Below, in pieces: positions 1 through 8,118 of a stretch of DNA of 11,938 bases. Below the pieces are notes generated by a model. It searched no databases. It was given only the letters and a program-made list of their open reading frames with translations, and was not told where the DNA came from. Source of the stretch: Bacteroidia bacterium (GTDB lineage: Bacteria; Bacteroidota; Bacteroidia; NS11-12g; UBA9320). Position 1 is the stretch's first letter; the number at the start of each line of letters is the position of its first letter. Both the position numbers and the translations under genes were made by a program. Where the stretch lies: NCBI GenBank assembly GCA_022425465.1, contig JAKMFK010000138.1, positions 1-11,938 on the forward strand. Direction: 5' to 3'.

Positions 1-881
1 ATGTTTCCTTTTCTCTCTTCATTGATTGCTAGGTTATGATAGAGATAGGCTAATTTTTTTCTTTTCACCTCATATTCTGTTCCTTCAAGCCAAGTTTCTT
101 TAGCGTCCTCCCATTTTTCTTGAGCTGCAGCTCGTGCAGCATTTTCAAGATATAGATTACCAGATGCATATATATTTCGTGTGCGTAGGTGCTTTGTAGG
201 CGAAATTCGTTGTGCATATTGTCTTCCTAGCTCAGCACCTAGATTAGCCATTTCTCTTCTGTAATTTGAATTTAACAGTAAGGTAGCTCTCGATCTATCA
301 ATGGATTCAGCCTCATAAAAGTATGTTTTATTTTGTTCCCACTGGTCAATCAGAGTACCAGATTTAGCATGATATAGTCGCCATCCTGTTTTTACCTCAA
401 TTGTACGTTTGCCTATGATGTAGTCTACTTCTTTGTAGGTATTGTTACCCAAATTTTCACGTCTGATATCAATGGTGTATGTGTCACTTATTTTTTGGTC
501 CAACATTTCAAGAGAAGCGATAATATCGTTGCCAATTCCTGTACTTATGATTTCATTTGAATTAAGTGTGTCGGGGAATTGCCCATCGGCTTTCTTTTTA
601 TATTTTTCTTGTGTATTTGATACGGACAGAAATTTCTGCCTTCTAACTTGATTTTTGAAATTGTTAATACAAGCTACCATGAAGTCAGGGATATTGGGGT
701 TCAGTCCAGTATTATTGAATGAGTATCCAAGTCTTACTCTGTTCAAAACACCAATGGATTTTGTTTCAGCGGGTAATTTTATGGTAGCTTCAGTGACACC
801 AGTCTCCCAGCTTATTTTTTGTTGAGTCACACATGAACTCATAATGACAAGTAAAATGAAGAATGCTATTTTAAATTTCAT
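1..881 (-). CDS. DUF6340 family lipoprotein (3' end outside window)
   Basis: The frame is open from an ATG at 881 to the left edge, giving 293 codons with no stop, so the C-terminus is missing. The N-terminus is a lipoprotein signal: Lys at 2 and 4, a hydrophobic stretch over residues 5-14, and Ser-Ser-Cys with the likely lipidated Cys at 17. The body contains a Pro-Ala-Glu segment followed by an Asn-Arg pair near residue 47, then towards the end an Ala-rich helix with Trp-Glu-Asp-Ala-Lys-Glu-Thr-Trp and a Tyr-His-Asn-Leu-Ala helix, resembling a TPR-like repeat. This arrangement matches DUF6340, a Bacteroidota lipoprotein family of unknown function; the match is from memory of the family. The protein probably sits in the outer membrane or periplasm. 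Its start is 7 nt after the uvrB stop, so it is probably cotranscribed with uvrB, although a repair role does not follow from that. Confidence 0.8.
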   Translation of the reverse strand, partial: MKFKIAFFILLVIMSSCVTQQKISWETGVTEATIKLPAETKSIGVLNRVRLGYSFNNTGLNPNIPDFMVACINNFKNQVRRQKFLSVSNTQEKYKKKADGQFPDTLNSNEIISTGIGNDIIASLEMLDQKISDTYTIDIRRENLGNNTYKEVDYIIGKRTIEVKTGWRLYHAKSGTLIDQWEQNKTYFYEAESIDRSRATLLLNSNYRREMANLGAELGRQYAQRISPTKHLRTRNIYASGNLYLENAARAAAQEKWEDAKETWLEGTEYEVKRKKLAYLYHNLAINEERKGN

Positions 882-888
882 AAGGGCT

Positions 889-2916
889 TTATTTTATTGA
901 ATTTAATTTATTTTCCAGTTCGCTCATGCTATCTCGTAACCGGGCGGCTTCCATAAAATCCATTTCTTTGGCAGCTTTAAGCATCATAGTTTTCGTGTTT
1001 TCTATTGCTTTTCTAAGACTATTTTCATCTAGGTATTCAACTAAAGGGTCAGCCACCATTTCATAATTATTTATCTTATGATAGGGGTTTGTAATTTTTT
1101 CTAGTGATGACTTTTCATCTTGAGACCTATCAAAAACTGTTTGTTTACTACGAATAATGGTCTCGGGTTTAATGCCGTTTTCTTGATTGTATTTTATTTG
1201 AAGTGATCTTCTTCTTTCGGTCTCTTCGATGGTGACTTTCATACTTTCAGTTATCTTATCGGCATACATAATCACTTTACCGTTAACATTTCGTGCAGCT
1301 CTACCTGCTGTTTGAACTAGACTTCTCTCACTTCTTAAAAATCCTTCTTTGTCAGCGTCTAGAATAGCGACTAAACTTACCTCAGGAAGGTCTAAACCCT
1401 CTCTCAATAGATTAACACCAATAAGTACATCAATGTCACCAGCCCTGAGTCGGTCTAGTATCTCTACTCGATCCAATGTCTTCACTTCTGAATGGATATA
1501 GGTAGCAGATATCCCCAAGTTTCGAATGTACTTATCTAGTTCTTCAGCCATTCTTTTGGTAAGTGTAGTGACTAACACCCGGTCACCCATTTTTATCCGT
1601 TCATCAATTTGTTCTAATAAGTCATCTACTTGATTGGAGCAAGGTTTGACTTCAATGATAGGATCTAAAAGTCCAGTTGGACGAATCAGTTGTTCAACAA
1701 TAACACCTTCACTTTCACTGATTTCATAATCAGCTGGTGTGGCACTTACGTATACTACCTGGTTTGTAATTTGACCAAATTCTTCAAATTTAAGCGGACG
1801 ATTATCTAGTGCAGCTGGGAGTCTAAATCCGTAGTCAACCAGATTAATTTTTCGGCTTCGATCTCCTCCATACATTGCTCGTAATTGTGGAAGTGTAACA
1901 TGACTTTCATCAATAATGAGTAAGAAATCATCCGGAAAGTAATCAATCAAACAAAAAGGTCTTTGACCAGGAGAACGACCATCCATATATCTACTGTAGT
2001 TTTCAATGCCACTGCAATAACCCAATTCTCGCATCATTTCCATATCAAATTCCGTTCGTTCCTGAAGGCGTTTAGCTTCCAATGGTTTTCCTATACTTTT
2101 AAAGTATTCAACCTGATTGACCATATCATCTTGGATGTGTTTGATAGCATTATTCAGACGATCTTTTGGGGTTATAAATAACTGAGCAGGGAAAATGGCT
2201 ACATCTTCAAGTACCTCTTGTCTTTTTCCTGTCAATGGATCAATGGATTCGATATCCTCAATCTCATTATCAAAAAAACTAACTCGTATTGCAATATCAT
2301 TATAGGCTAAAAATATATCTACGGTGTCTCCTTTTACTCTGAATGTTCCTCGTTGAAAATCTCTAGTTGTTCGTGAATACAAACTGTCTACTAGAGCATG
2401 AAGAAGGTTGTTTCGTGCTATTTTTTGTCCTCTTGTTAATCGTATGATGCTATCTTCATAATCATTTGGGTTTCCTGCACCATAGATACAACTCACAGAG
2501 GCAACCACAATAACATCTCGTCTACCACTTTGAAGAGCTGAGGTAGTTTTTAACCTCATTTTCTCAATCTCCTCATTTATATTTAAGTCCTTCTCAATAT
2601 AGGTATTGCTACTTGGAATAAATGCTTCAGGTTGATAGTAATCATAGTATGAAACAAAGTATTGTACAGAATTATTAGGAAAGAAATGTTTAAATTCTCC
2701 ATATAATTGAGCCACAAGTGTTTTGTTGTGACTCATTATCAGGGTAGGCTTTTGAGTCTCTTGAATGACATTAGCCATAGTAAAAGTTTTACCCGATCCA
2801 GTAACACCAAGAAGGGTTTGAGCTTGAACACCATCTTCAATGCCCCTTACCAATTGCTTGATTGCATTGGGTTGATCACCAGTAGGTTTGAATGGAGCTT
2901 TTAAATGGAAAGGCAT
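889..2916 (-). CDS. uvrB: UvrB, excinuclease ABC subunit B
   Basis: UvrB is the damage-verifying helicase of nucleotide excision repair. It is loaded on DNA by UvrA and then recruits UvrC for incision. The protein is 675 residues from the chosen start, close to the 673 of E. coli. Visible motifs are Walker A GVTGSGKT (37-44), the Tyr-rich beta-hairpin YYDYYQPEAF (90-99) that clamps a strand, DESH (336-339), the motif VI stretch QTAGRAARN (about 535-543), and a C-terminal UVR domain (about 640-674) that contacts UvrC. I chose the ATG at 2916 because the product then begins MPF, followed by the PTGDQP segment as in the family. An in-frame ATG at 2934 would add six residues and has AGGA only one base upstream, too close to act as a normal Shine-Dalgarno. 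The gene looks intact. It lies 43 nt after the DUF6702 stop and is followed closely by the DUF6340 gene. Cytoplasmic. Confidence 0.97.
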   Translation of the reverse strand: MPFHLKAPFKPTGDQPNAIKQLVRGIEDGVQAQTLLGVTGSGKTFTMANVIQETQKPTLIMSHNKTLVAQLYGEFKHFFPNNSVQYFVSYYDYYQPEAFIPSSNTYIEKDLNINEEIEKMRLKTTSALQSGRRDVIVVASVSCIYGAGNPNDYEDSIIRLTRGQKIARNNLLHALVDSLYSRTTRDFQRGTFRVKGDTVDIFLAYNDIAIRVSFFDNEIEDIESIDPLTGKRQEVLEDVAIFPAQLFITPKDRLNNAIKHIQDDMVNQVEYFKSIGKPLEAKRLQERTEFDMEMMRELGYCSGIENYSRYMDGRSPGQRPFCLIDYFPDDFLLIIDESHVTLPQLRAMYGGDRSRKINLVDYGFRLPAALDNRPLKFEEFGQITNQVVYVSATPADYEISESEGVIVEQLIRPTGLLDPIIEVKPCSNQVDDLLEQIDERIKMGDRVLVTTLTKRMAEELDKYIRNLGISATYIHSEVKTLDRVEILDRLRAGDIDVLIGVNLLREGLDLPEVSLVAILDADKEGFLRSERSLVQTAGRAARNVNGKVIMYADKITESMKVTIEETERRRSLQIKYNQENGIKPETIIRSKQTVFDRSQDEKSSLEKITNPYHKINNYEMVADPLVEYLDENSLRKAIENTKTMMLKAAKEMDFMEAARLRDSMSELENKLNSIK

Positions 2917-2921
2917 TTTTT

Positions 2922-2953
2922 CAAAGATAAGCATGTCCTGTATAATAGTTCAA
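2922..2953 (-). promoter_or_regulatory. Candidate Bacteroidota promoter for uvrB
   Basis: Reading the minus strand, TATCTTTG (2929 to 2922) matches the Bacteroidota -7 consensus TAnnTTTG. A TTG at 2953-2951 lies 21 nt upstream, within the usual spacing for the -33 element. The box ends 5 nt before the ATG at 2916, so transcription would begin near the start codon itself. This supports the 2916 start over 2934, which lies inside the promoter. The -33 match is only three bases, so this is a motif call, not a demonstrated promoter. Confidence 0.4.
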
Positions 2954-2959
2954 TGCGAT

Positions 2960-3451
2960 TTATTTATCATCGAAAAAGATAGAATCACTCGTCTTTTTGT
3001 TATTCAACAACATGCTGTATTTTGATCCTTCATAATTAATTTGAACCATGTTTTTTTGGTTGGGAAACTGCTTAATTAAAAGATGATTATTAATGGTGAT
3101 TTCGGATATCTTTTTTTTATGTTTTATGGGGTTTAAATGGATGAAAGTTTCTGCAAAATTCACCTCTATTGTTCCCACAGTTAGGTTCTTCTTTTTACCA
3201 TTGATGGATACAGAAAAATGTTCAATTAGGTAGTCTTCAATTATTTTTTTTTGTGCAGGAGTTATTTGATTATCAAGGTGGATTTCTTTGGATGAAAATG
3301 CGGATAAGCATGATTCCAAATGTTCCGTGTCTGTGTGCCATGTGGAGTTGAATTCTTTTGTTTCCTCATCATAAGTGATATTCATCCATGAGGTATGAAA
3401 ATCGTGTGTTGGTCGAATTAAAAGCAATATTAAAATAATGTAGTTAATCAT
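2960..3451 (-). CDS. DUF6702 family secreted protein
   Basis: A 163-residue protein with a hydrophobic N-terminus (residues 3-12) that looks like a signal peptide or anchor. The mature part opens with a THDFHTSW segment and continues with an acidic stretch and a Glu-His-Leu-Glu helix. Near the C-terminus, about residues 139-157, it reads QFPNQKNMVQINYEG and then a Ser-x-x-Leu-Leu segment. The His-x-x-His-x-Ser opening and the QN-x-V...G...S-x-L-L ending fit DUF6702, a small Bacteroidota family of unknown function, by memory of the family. The start at 3451 gives the signal peptide. The same frame extends upstream to a TTG at 3547, but that would overlap the divergent peptidase gene by 53 nt and put a charged 32-residue tail before the signal peptide, so I rejected it. 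Divergent from the M1 peptidase gene across 43 nt. Function unknown; the protein is probably periplasmic. Confidence 0.75.
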   Translation of the reverse strand: MINYIILILLLIRPTHDFHTSWMNITYDEETKEFNSTWHTDTEHLESCLSAFSSKEIHLDNQITPAQKKIIEDYLIEHFSVSINGKKKNLTVGTIEVNFAETFIHLNPIKHKKKISEITINNHLLIKQFPNQKNMVQINYEGSKYSMLLNNKKTSDSIFFDDK

Positions 3452-3459
3452 CCTTTTTA

Positions 3460-3467
3460 CAAAACTA
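3460..3467 (-). promoter_or_regulatory. Candidate -7 box for the DUF6702 gene
   Basis: On the minus strand TAGTTTTG matches TAnnTTTG and ends 8 nt before the ATG at 3451. No convincing -33 TTTG lies at the expected distance. On the opposite strand TTTCTTTG (3477-3484) is a one-mismatch version ending 10 nt before the M1 peptidase ATG, so the 43-nt gap may hold two back-to-back promoters. Motif evidence only. Confidence 0.3.
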
Positions 3468-3494
3468 GTAATTGCTTTTCTTTGTTGCTTTATT

Positions 3495-5687
3495 ATGAGA
3501 AAAATATTCCATTTTCTATTGTCAGCGTCATTGCTTGTTTCAATCAATTCATTGGCTCAAAACCCCAATGCAAATCAGAATAAATTCCGTCAGCTAGATT
3601 CTGACTTACCTACACCAAATGTATACCGAACAGCTAGTGGAGCTCCTGGGCATGCTTATTGGCAGAATACAGCAGACTATCAAATGGATATTGTTTTAGA
3701 TGACGAAAACCAGCGTGTTTATGGTGTTGAGAAAATTAACTACACCAATAAATCACCAGATCATTTAGAATATTTATGGATTCAATTAGACCAAAATGTT
3801 CGAAATCCAGAATCAGAAACATACAAAATTCAACAAGGAAACATTAAAGATGGAGTGAGTCTATATGAATATTTTAATCTATTTCACACTTTTCCTGGTG
3901 GGTTTAATATCGATTATGTCAATGATGAAAAGGGATCTCCTTTTTCTGTCAAAGTAAATCATACGATGATGCGTGTAGATTTAGCAACACCGCTTCAATC
4001 TGGAGATTCAATAACCATTAATATTAAATGGTGGTATAACATCAATGACCGAATGGAAATAGGCGGAAGAAGTGGTTATGAGTATTTTAAAGAGGATGAT
4101 AATTATCTCTATACTATTGCTCAATTCTTTCCACGAATGGCGGTATATTCTGACGTTACAGGATGGCAGAACAAGCAGTTTTTGGGTAGAGGGGAATTTA
4201 CGTTACCATTTGGAGATTATGATGTTAAATTAACAGTTCCTGAGAACATGGTTGTAGGTGCAACTGGAGAGATTCAAAATGAGGACGAGGTTTTAACGGA
4301 TCTCCAAAAAGAGCGTTTAGAAAAAGCAAAAACAAGCGATAAGCCAGTTATTATAGTTACTCAGGACGAGGCCATTAAAAACGAAAAAAATCGATCATCA
4401 AAGACAAAAACATGGCATTTTAAAGCTCAAAATGTTCGAGATTACGGTTGGTGTGCAAGTCGAAAATTTATCTGGGATGCAAAGGGTGTTCAATTTGGAG
4501 ATAGAACCGTGATGGCAATGTCTTTGTATCCAAAAGAAGGCAACCCAATGTGGGAGATGTATAGTACAAAAGCAATTGTTTTGACCTTGCAAACCTATTC
4601 CAAGTTCACATTTGATTATCCTTATCCTGTAGCGTATTCAATTAATGGCAAAAGCATAGGGATGGAGTATCCCATGATTTGTTTTAATGGTGGGCGTACA
4701 GATAAAGATGGGAAATTCACAGACAATGTAAAATACCGAACTATTCTTGTGATCATACATGAGGTTGGACACAACTATTTCCCCATGATCATTAATTCTG
4801 ATGAACGTCAGTGGACATGGATGGATGAGGGAATAAATACATTTTTACAGTATCAAACTGAACGAGCTTGGACAGATGAAAGTGGTAAACCATTTCCTAG
4901 TAGAAGAGGTCCTGCTAAATTGATAGTCCCATATATGAAAGGGGATAAACGATATATTTCTCCGATTATGACAAATTCTGAGAGTATTTTTCAATTTGGT
5001 AATAATGCTTATGGCAAACCTTGTACAGCACTCAACATTTTGCGGGAAACAGTAATGGGTCCTGAATTATTTGATTATGCATTTAAAATCTATGCTAACC
5101 GATGGAAATTTAAACACCCTAGCCCAGCAGATTTTTTCAGAACAATGGAAGATGCAAGTTCTGTAGACTTAGATTGGTTTTGGAGGGGGTGGTTTTACAC
5201 TACAGATCATTGTGATGTTGCTATTACTGATGTAAAACAATTGAGAGCAGATAATCAACGACCAGAGGAAGGATCAACACAAAAATCGATTAACAAGAAC
5301 ATTAAGAAACTAACTAAAGAAGACAAAGTTAGTCCGATGTTACAAGCAGTTAGATCTGCAGAAAATCCGTCAAAAGCATTTGATAATATTAAGGCGAATT
5401 TGACAGATGTCCGAAAAGAAATTCTAGGTAAAGAGGTGTACCTATGTCAAGTTGATTTAAAGATGATTGGAGGTCTCGTTATGCCCGTTATTCTTAAACT
5501 AGAATATGAGGACGGATCCATTGAAGAAGTTCGGATACCTGCCGAAATATGGAGGATGCAAAATGAGATTTTAGAGAAGACCGTGAGTAAAGTTCTCGTT
5601 ACAAATAAGTCGGTAAAAAAGATCGTTCTAGATCCTAATTTAGAGACTGCAGATACAGACGTATCAAACAACGTCTGGACAAGATAA
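3495..5687 (+). CDS. Secreted M1 family zinc metallopeptidase
   Basis: A 730-residue peptidase that should cleave peptides from the N-terminus outside the cytoplasm. Residues 1-21 form a signal peptide (Arg-Lys, hydrophobic core, likely cleavage after Ser-Leu-Ala). The region up to about residue 250 is the beta-rich N-terminal M1 domain. The catalytic site is complete: HEVGH at 422-426 and, exactly 18 residues later, Glu445 in WMDEG, the gluzincin HExxH-x18-E zinc site with Glu423 as catalytic base. The exopeptidase motif, normally GxMEN, reads GMEYP (389-393), so the Asn is replaced by Tyr. The C-terminal quarter ends in a DPNLETADTD segment and Asn-Asn-Val-Trp; I see no T9SS sorting domain, so it is probably periplasmic. 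Start at ATG 3495 fits the signal peptide. It diverges from the DUF6702 gene and converges on the next gene with one base between stops. Substrate specificity cannot be read from the sequence. Confidence 0.95.
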   Translation: MRKIFHFLLSASLLVSINSLAQNPNANQNKFRQLDSDLPTPNVYRTASGAPGHAYWQNTADYQMDIVLDDENQRVYGVEKINYTNKSPDHLEYLWIQLDQNVRNPESETYKIQQGNIKDGVSLYEYFNLFHTFPGGFNIDYVNDEKGSPFSVKVNHTMMRVDLATPLQSGDSITINIKWWYNINDRMEIGGRSGYEYFKEDDNYLYTIAQFFPRMAVYSDVTGWQNKQFLGRGEFTLPFGDYDVKLTVPENMVVGATGEIQNEDEVLTDLQKERLEKAKTSDKPVIIVTQDEAIKNEKNRSSKTKTWHFKAQNVRDYGWCASRKFIWDAKGVQFGDRTVMAMSLYPKEGNPMWEMYSTKAIVLTLQTYSKFTFDYPYPVAYSINGKSIGMEYPMICFNGGRTDKDGKFTDNVKYRTILVIIHEVGHNYFPMIINSDERQWTWMDEGINTFLQYQTERAWTDESGKPFPSRRGPAKLIVPYMKGDKRYISPIMTNSESIFQFGNNAYGKPCTALNILRETVMGPELFDYAFKIYANRWKFKHPSPADFFRTMEDASSVDLDWFWRGWFYTTDHCDVAITDVKQLRADNQRPEEGSTQKSINKNIKKLTKEDKVSPMLQAVRSAENPSKAFDNIKANLTDVRKEILGKEVYLCQVDLKMIGGLVMPVILKLEYEDGSIEEVRIPAEIWRMQNEILEKTVSKVLVTNKSVKKIVLDPNLETADTDVSNNVWTR

Positions 5688-5688
5688 T

Positions 5689-7200
5689 TTAATCTAATGT
5701 GACTTTTGCTAGTCGATACGACTTTCTACTGGTAGCAAAAATCACAAAAGTATTATCAGACACTTGCTCACAACTCTTGGGTCGGATTCTCAAGTTTTCA
5801 CGTTTATGATTACTGACTAAATTTTCATGTTTAATTGTACCATATCCATTGATACTAGAAACTTTTAGATGATTCTCTTTACGATTATATGAGTTGTATA
5901 TAAAGTTGACAATGTCGTCATTTATGACTGTAAAAAAACTAGAATAGAAACCACCATCGTTTGATGTGTGCTGCATTTTTTGAATTTTTTTAGCCCATTC
6001 GATATCACCTTCTGGATTAATACTGATGGCATAAATATCATCATAATGGTAGTGTGTCGTTGTGGTGGTAAAACCATTCGCGTTTGTTGTGTTGGTCGTA
6101 AATATATGGATGTATTCACCTACCAGTAAAGCACCACCATTTTTCTTGGGTATAAAGTCTCTAAATTGAACGTGGGTTAGGCCAACATTTTTACCTTTTT
6201 TTGATTTCTTGATTGTTTTTGCTTTTGCACGATCAGATAATCCCTGAACAATAAAATCTAAATCAAATGGCTTCATACTTTGATGTTTTATTATAAAGTC
6301 ATTTGCATCAAGTGTCATATAAAATATACCATCTGAATGAAACCCTTCATCACTGTAAAAACCTCCACATATCAGATCACCACCTTCTCCAACATTGAGT
6401 TTAAGCTCACGAATAAACTTGTCCTCTAACTCAAGTTTATGTTCAGCAACGATTCCATTACTATCTACTACGATCACATAATTTTCAAAATTCCGAGTTC
6501 TACGATTTCTCTCTTTTCGACTATTATATACAGTCGTTAAGATGTAGACAATACCCGAATTACTAATATTAACCGATTGAAGTCTTGTGAGTCCTTTTTC
6601 AAACGGAAAAGTGATGCGTGTTTTCCATTCTTCTCTAAAAAAATGATCAAATACCTTTATAGTCATTATTTCTTTAGATTCCATGTCTCCTGGGTGTCCA
6701 ATGACATAGGTGATTTTTTGCTCATCCAGACTTTTTGCATTTTTGTACTCTCCCATGGAGTGATTGTGTCCTTTGATAAGCTTGATATTGTAGATACTTT
6801 TCTCTTCTCCTTCAAGTGAAAGATCTTCGGAATTGATTTGTTGAGCTTTGAGTGATACATCTATTTTAGACCTTCTCAGATTTAGTGCAAAAAGATTCTT
6901 ATCTAAAGCGATGATATTTTGGGACGAATGTACTCCTTGGTCATATTTTTCAGTCAGTACCATCTGATTCATCAAGCTCAGATTGTCATAACGTTCTAGA
7001 AATGTATTTCTATTGAATGTTTTAAAAGAATGATTAATTGCAAAAAATTCTTCTGGGTTTCCGATACTCATAACATCAGTGACCAACATTTTTCGACTTT
7101 TCATATTTTCACTCCAAGAGATATTCATCTTATCAACTTGGGCCTTTGTAAATAGACTGCCCAAAATCAAAAATAGGGTTGGAGTAATATGCTTCATCAT
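5689..7200 (-). CDS. Uncharacterised secreted protein, possible beta-propeller
   Basis: A 503-residue protein I recognise only as the kind of large secreted hypothetical common in Bacteroidota. Residues 1-20 are a signal peptide (Met-Met-Lys-His, hydrophobic core, Thr-Lys-Ala then Gln). The body is mostly short alternating hydrophobic/polar strands with turns such as GHPGD, VDSNGIV, LDANDF, INPEGDIEWAKKI and SINGYG, the pattern of repeated beta-blades; a propeller fold is an inference. Odd features are a basic stretch (KKSKKGK) and a Thr-rich patch ending in HYHYDD, encoded around 6039-6101. The start is one of two adjacent ATGs at 7200 and 7197. The same frame runs up to a TTG at 7230, which would add a hydrophobic leader before the real signal peptide and is unlikely. 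It diverges from menA across 45 nt and converges on the M1 gene. No enzymatic motif seen. Confidence 0.85.
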   Translation of the reverse strand: MMKHITPTLFLILGSLFTKAQVDKMNISWSENMKSRKMLVTDVMSIGNPEEFFAINHSFKTFNRNTFLERYDNLSLMNQMVLTEKYDQGVHSSQNIIALDKNLFALNLRRSKIDVSLKAQQINSEDLSLEGEEKSIYNIKLIKGHNHSMGEYKNAKSLDEQKITYVIGHPGDMESKEIMTIKVFDHFFREEWKTRITFPFEKGLTRLQSVNISNSGIVYILTTVYNSRKERNRRTRNFENYVIVVDSNGIVAEHKLELEDKFIRELKLNVGEGGDLICGGFYSDEGFHSDGIFYMTLDANDFIIKHQSMKPFDLDFIVQGLSDRAKAKTIKKSKKGKNVGLTHVQFRDFIPKKNGGALLVGEYIHIFTTNTTNANGFTTTTTHYHYDDIYAISINPEGDIEWAKKIQKMQHTSNDGGFYSSFFTVINDDIVNFIYNSYNRKENHLKVSSINGYGTIKHENLVSNHKRENLRIRPKSCEQVSDNTFVIFATSRKSYRLAKVTLD

Positions 7201-7201
7201 A

Positions 7202-7231
7202 CAAATTAAAATAGAAAAATTAAAACCCAAA
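7202..7231 (-). promoter_or_regulatory. Weak candidate promoter for the 503-residue secreted protein gene
   Basis: On the minus strand a TTTG (7231-7228) is followed after 18 nt by TTAATTTG (7209-7202), one mismatch from TAnnTTTG. The box ends one base before the ATG at 7200 and four bases before the ATG at 7197. It overlaps the region that must also hold the menA promoter. Low confidence because of the mismatch and slightly short spacing. Confidence 0.25.
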
Positions 7232-7233
7232 AC

Positions 7234-7241
7234 TATCTTTG
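7234..7241 (+). promoter_or_regulatory. Candidate -7 box for the menA-menC operon
   Basis: TATCTTTG is a full match to TAnnTTTG and ends 4 nt before the menA ATG, giving a predicted transcript start at or beside the start codon. No clear TTTG is visible 19-21 nt upstream, where the sequence is A-rich. The identical octamer sits 5 nt before the uvrB start. Confidence 0.4.
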
Positions 7242-7245
7242 AATC

Positions 7246-8115
7246 ATGAAAAAATGGATTGCTGCATTTCGATTAAAAACCCTTCCGCTTGCTTTAGGAG
7301 CAATTATCCTTGGTAGTTGGGTGAATGATTTTAGCTTCGATTTTGAGATATTTTTGTTTGCTAGTATAACGGCAATTCTTCTACAAATCTTATCCAATTT
7401 GGCAAATGATTATGGCGATTACATCAAGGGAACAGATCGCCATCGAAAAGACAGGCAATTAGCGGAAGGCACGATTAGTCCACGCTCTATGATTGTTGCT
7501 ATTATTCTATTTTCGTTAGGTTCACTATTAAGTGGGATTTATTTATTGAATCTATCTTTTGGAGATAATTGGGATTTGTGGATTAGATTTTTACTTATTG
7601 GTATGTTAAGTATTGCAGCAGCTATTTCATATACCGTAGGTAAACGAGCCTATGGCTATATGGGTTTAGGTGACGTTTTCGTTTTTATATTTTTTGGGCT
7701 GGTTGGGGTATTGGGTACATCATACTTATTCAAACAAGAAATATGGACCAGCACTTGGTTGCTTGCTATCGGGTATGGTTGTCTTTGTGTTGGGGTGCTC
7801 AATGTCAATAATATTAGAGATTTAGACAAAGATGTGTTGACTAACAAGATAACCATTGCTTCAAAATTGGGATTGCAAGGATCTATTATTTATCAGACAC
7901 TTTTGATCATTACGGCATTCTTAACTTTTTCATTTTATCATTTGATTGAGAACTATTATAGCTTATCACCCTTACTTATTCTCATACTTGGATTTGTGCA
8001 TATTCAGAAGTTAAAGGAGGCAGAAACGGAAACAGATTACAACAATCAATTACGGTTTCTTTCGATTGGGAGTTTAGGTATTGTTTTACTTTTTGTAATT
8101 CGTTTGTTCTTTTAA
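7246..8115 (+). CDS. menA: MenA, 1,4-dihydroxy-2-naphthoate polyprenyltransferase
   Basis: MenA transfers a polyprenyl chain from its diphosphate to 1,4-dihydroxy-2-naphthoate, releasing CO2 and making demethylmenaquinone, the step that puts the quinone head group into the membrane. The protein is 289 residues, usual for the UbiA superfamily, with about eight or nine hydrophobic segments and almost no soluble domain. The two Asp-rich prenyl-diphosphate sites are clear: N51-x-x-N54-D55-x-x-D58 followed by YIKGTD, and N188-N189-x-R-D192-x-D194-x-x-D196. The NDYGDYIKGTD context and the NNIRD-D pattern point to MenA instead of UbiA or a heme or chlorophyll prenyltransferase, and the menC gene starting 3 nt after its stop supports this. 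Start at ATG 7246 gives a Met-Lys-Lys-Trp N-terminus just before the first helix. Probably the first gene of a two-gene operon. Confidence 0.95.
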   Translation: MKKWIAAFRLKTLPLALGAIILGSWVNDFSFDFEIFLFASITAILLQILSNLANDYGDYIKGTDRHRKDRQLAEGTISPRSMIVAIILFSLGSLLSGIYLLNLSFGDNWDLWIRFLLIGMLSIAAAISYTVGKRAYGYMGLGDVFVFIFFGLVGVLGTSYLFKQEIWTSTWLLAIGYGCLCVGVLNVNNIRDLDKDVLTNKITIASKLGLQGSIIYQTLLIITAFLTFSFYHLIENYYSLSPLLILILGFVHIQKLKEAETETDYNNQLRFLSIGSLGIVLLFVIRLFF

Positions 8116-8118
8116 TAC

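Noticed and set aside
442..651. Plus-strand open frame of 69 codons
   Set aside because: It lies entirely antisense to the DUF6340 lipoprotein gene, which is open across the whole region and has family features; the product has no recognisable domain.
1963..2181. Plus-strand open frame inside uvrB
   Set aside because: Antisense shadow of a highly conserved gene; no ribosome-binding or promoter signal and no domain.
3452..3547. Upstream extension of the DUF6702 frame to a TTG
   Set aside because: It would place a charged 32-residue leader before the signal peptide and overlap the divergent M1 gene; the ATG at 3451 fits much better.
4398..4592. Minus-strand open frame inside the M1 peptidase gene
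   Set aside because: Antisense shadow with no domain; the peptidase frame is complete with its catalytic site.
5922..6119. Out-of-frame minus-strand open frame inside the 503-residue protein gene
   Set aside because: Same-strand shadow in another frame, created by the repetitive Thr codons; no supporting signals.
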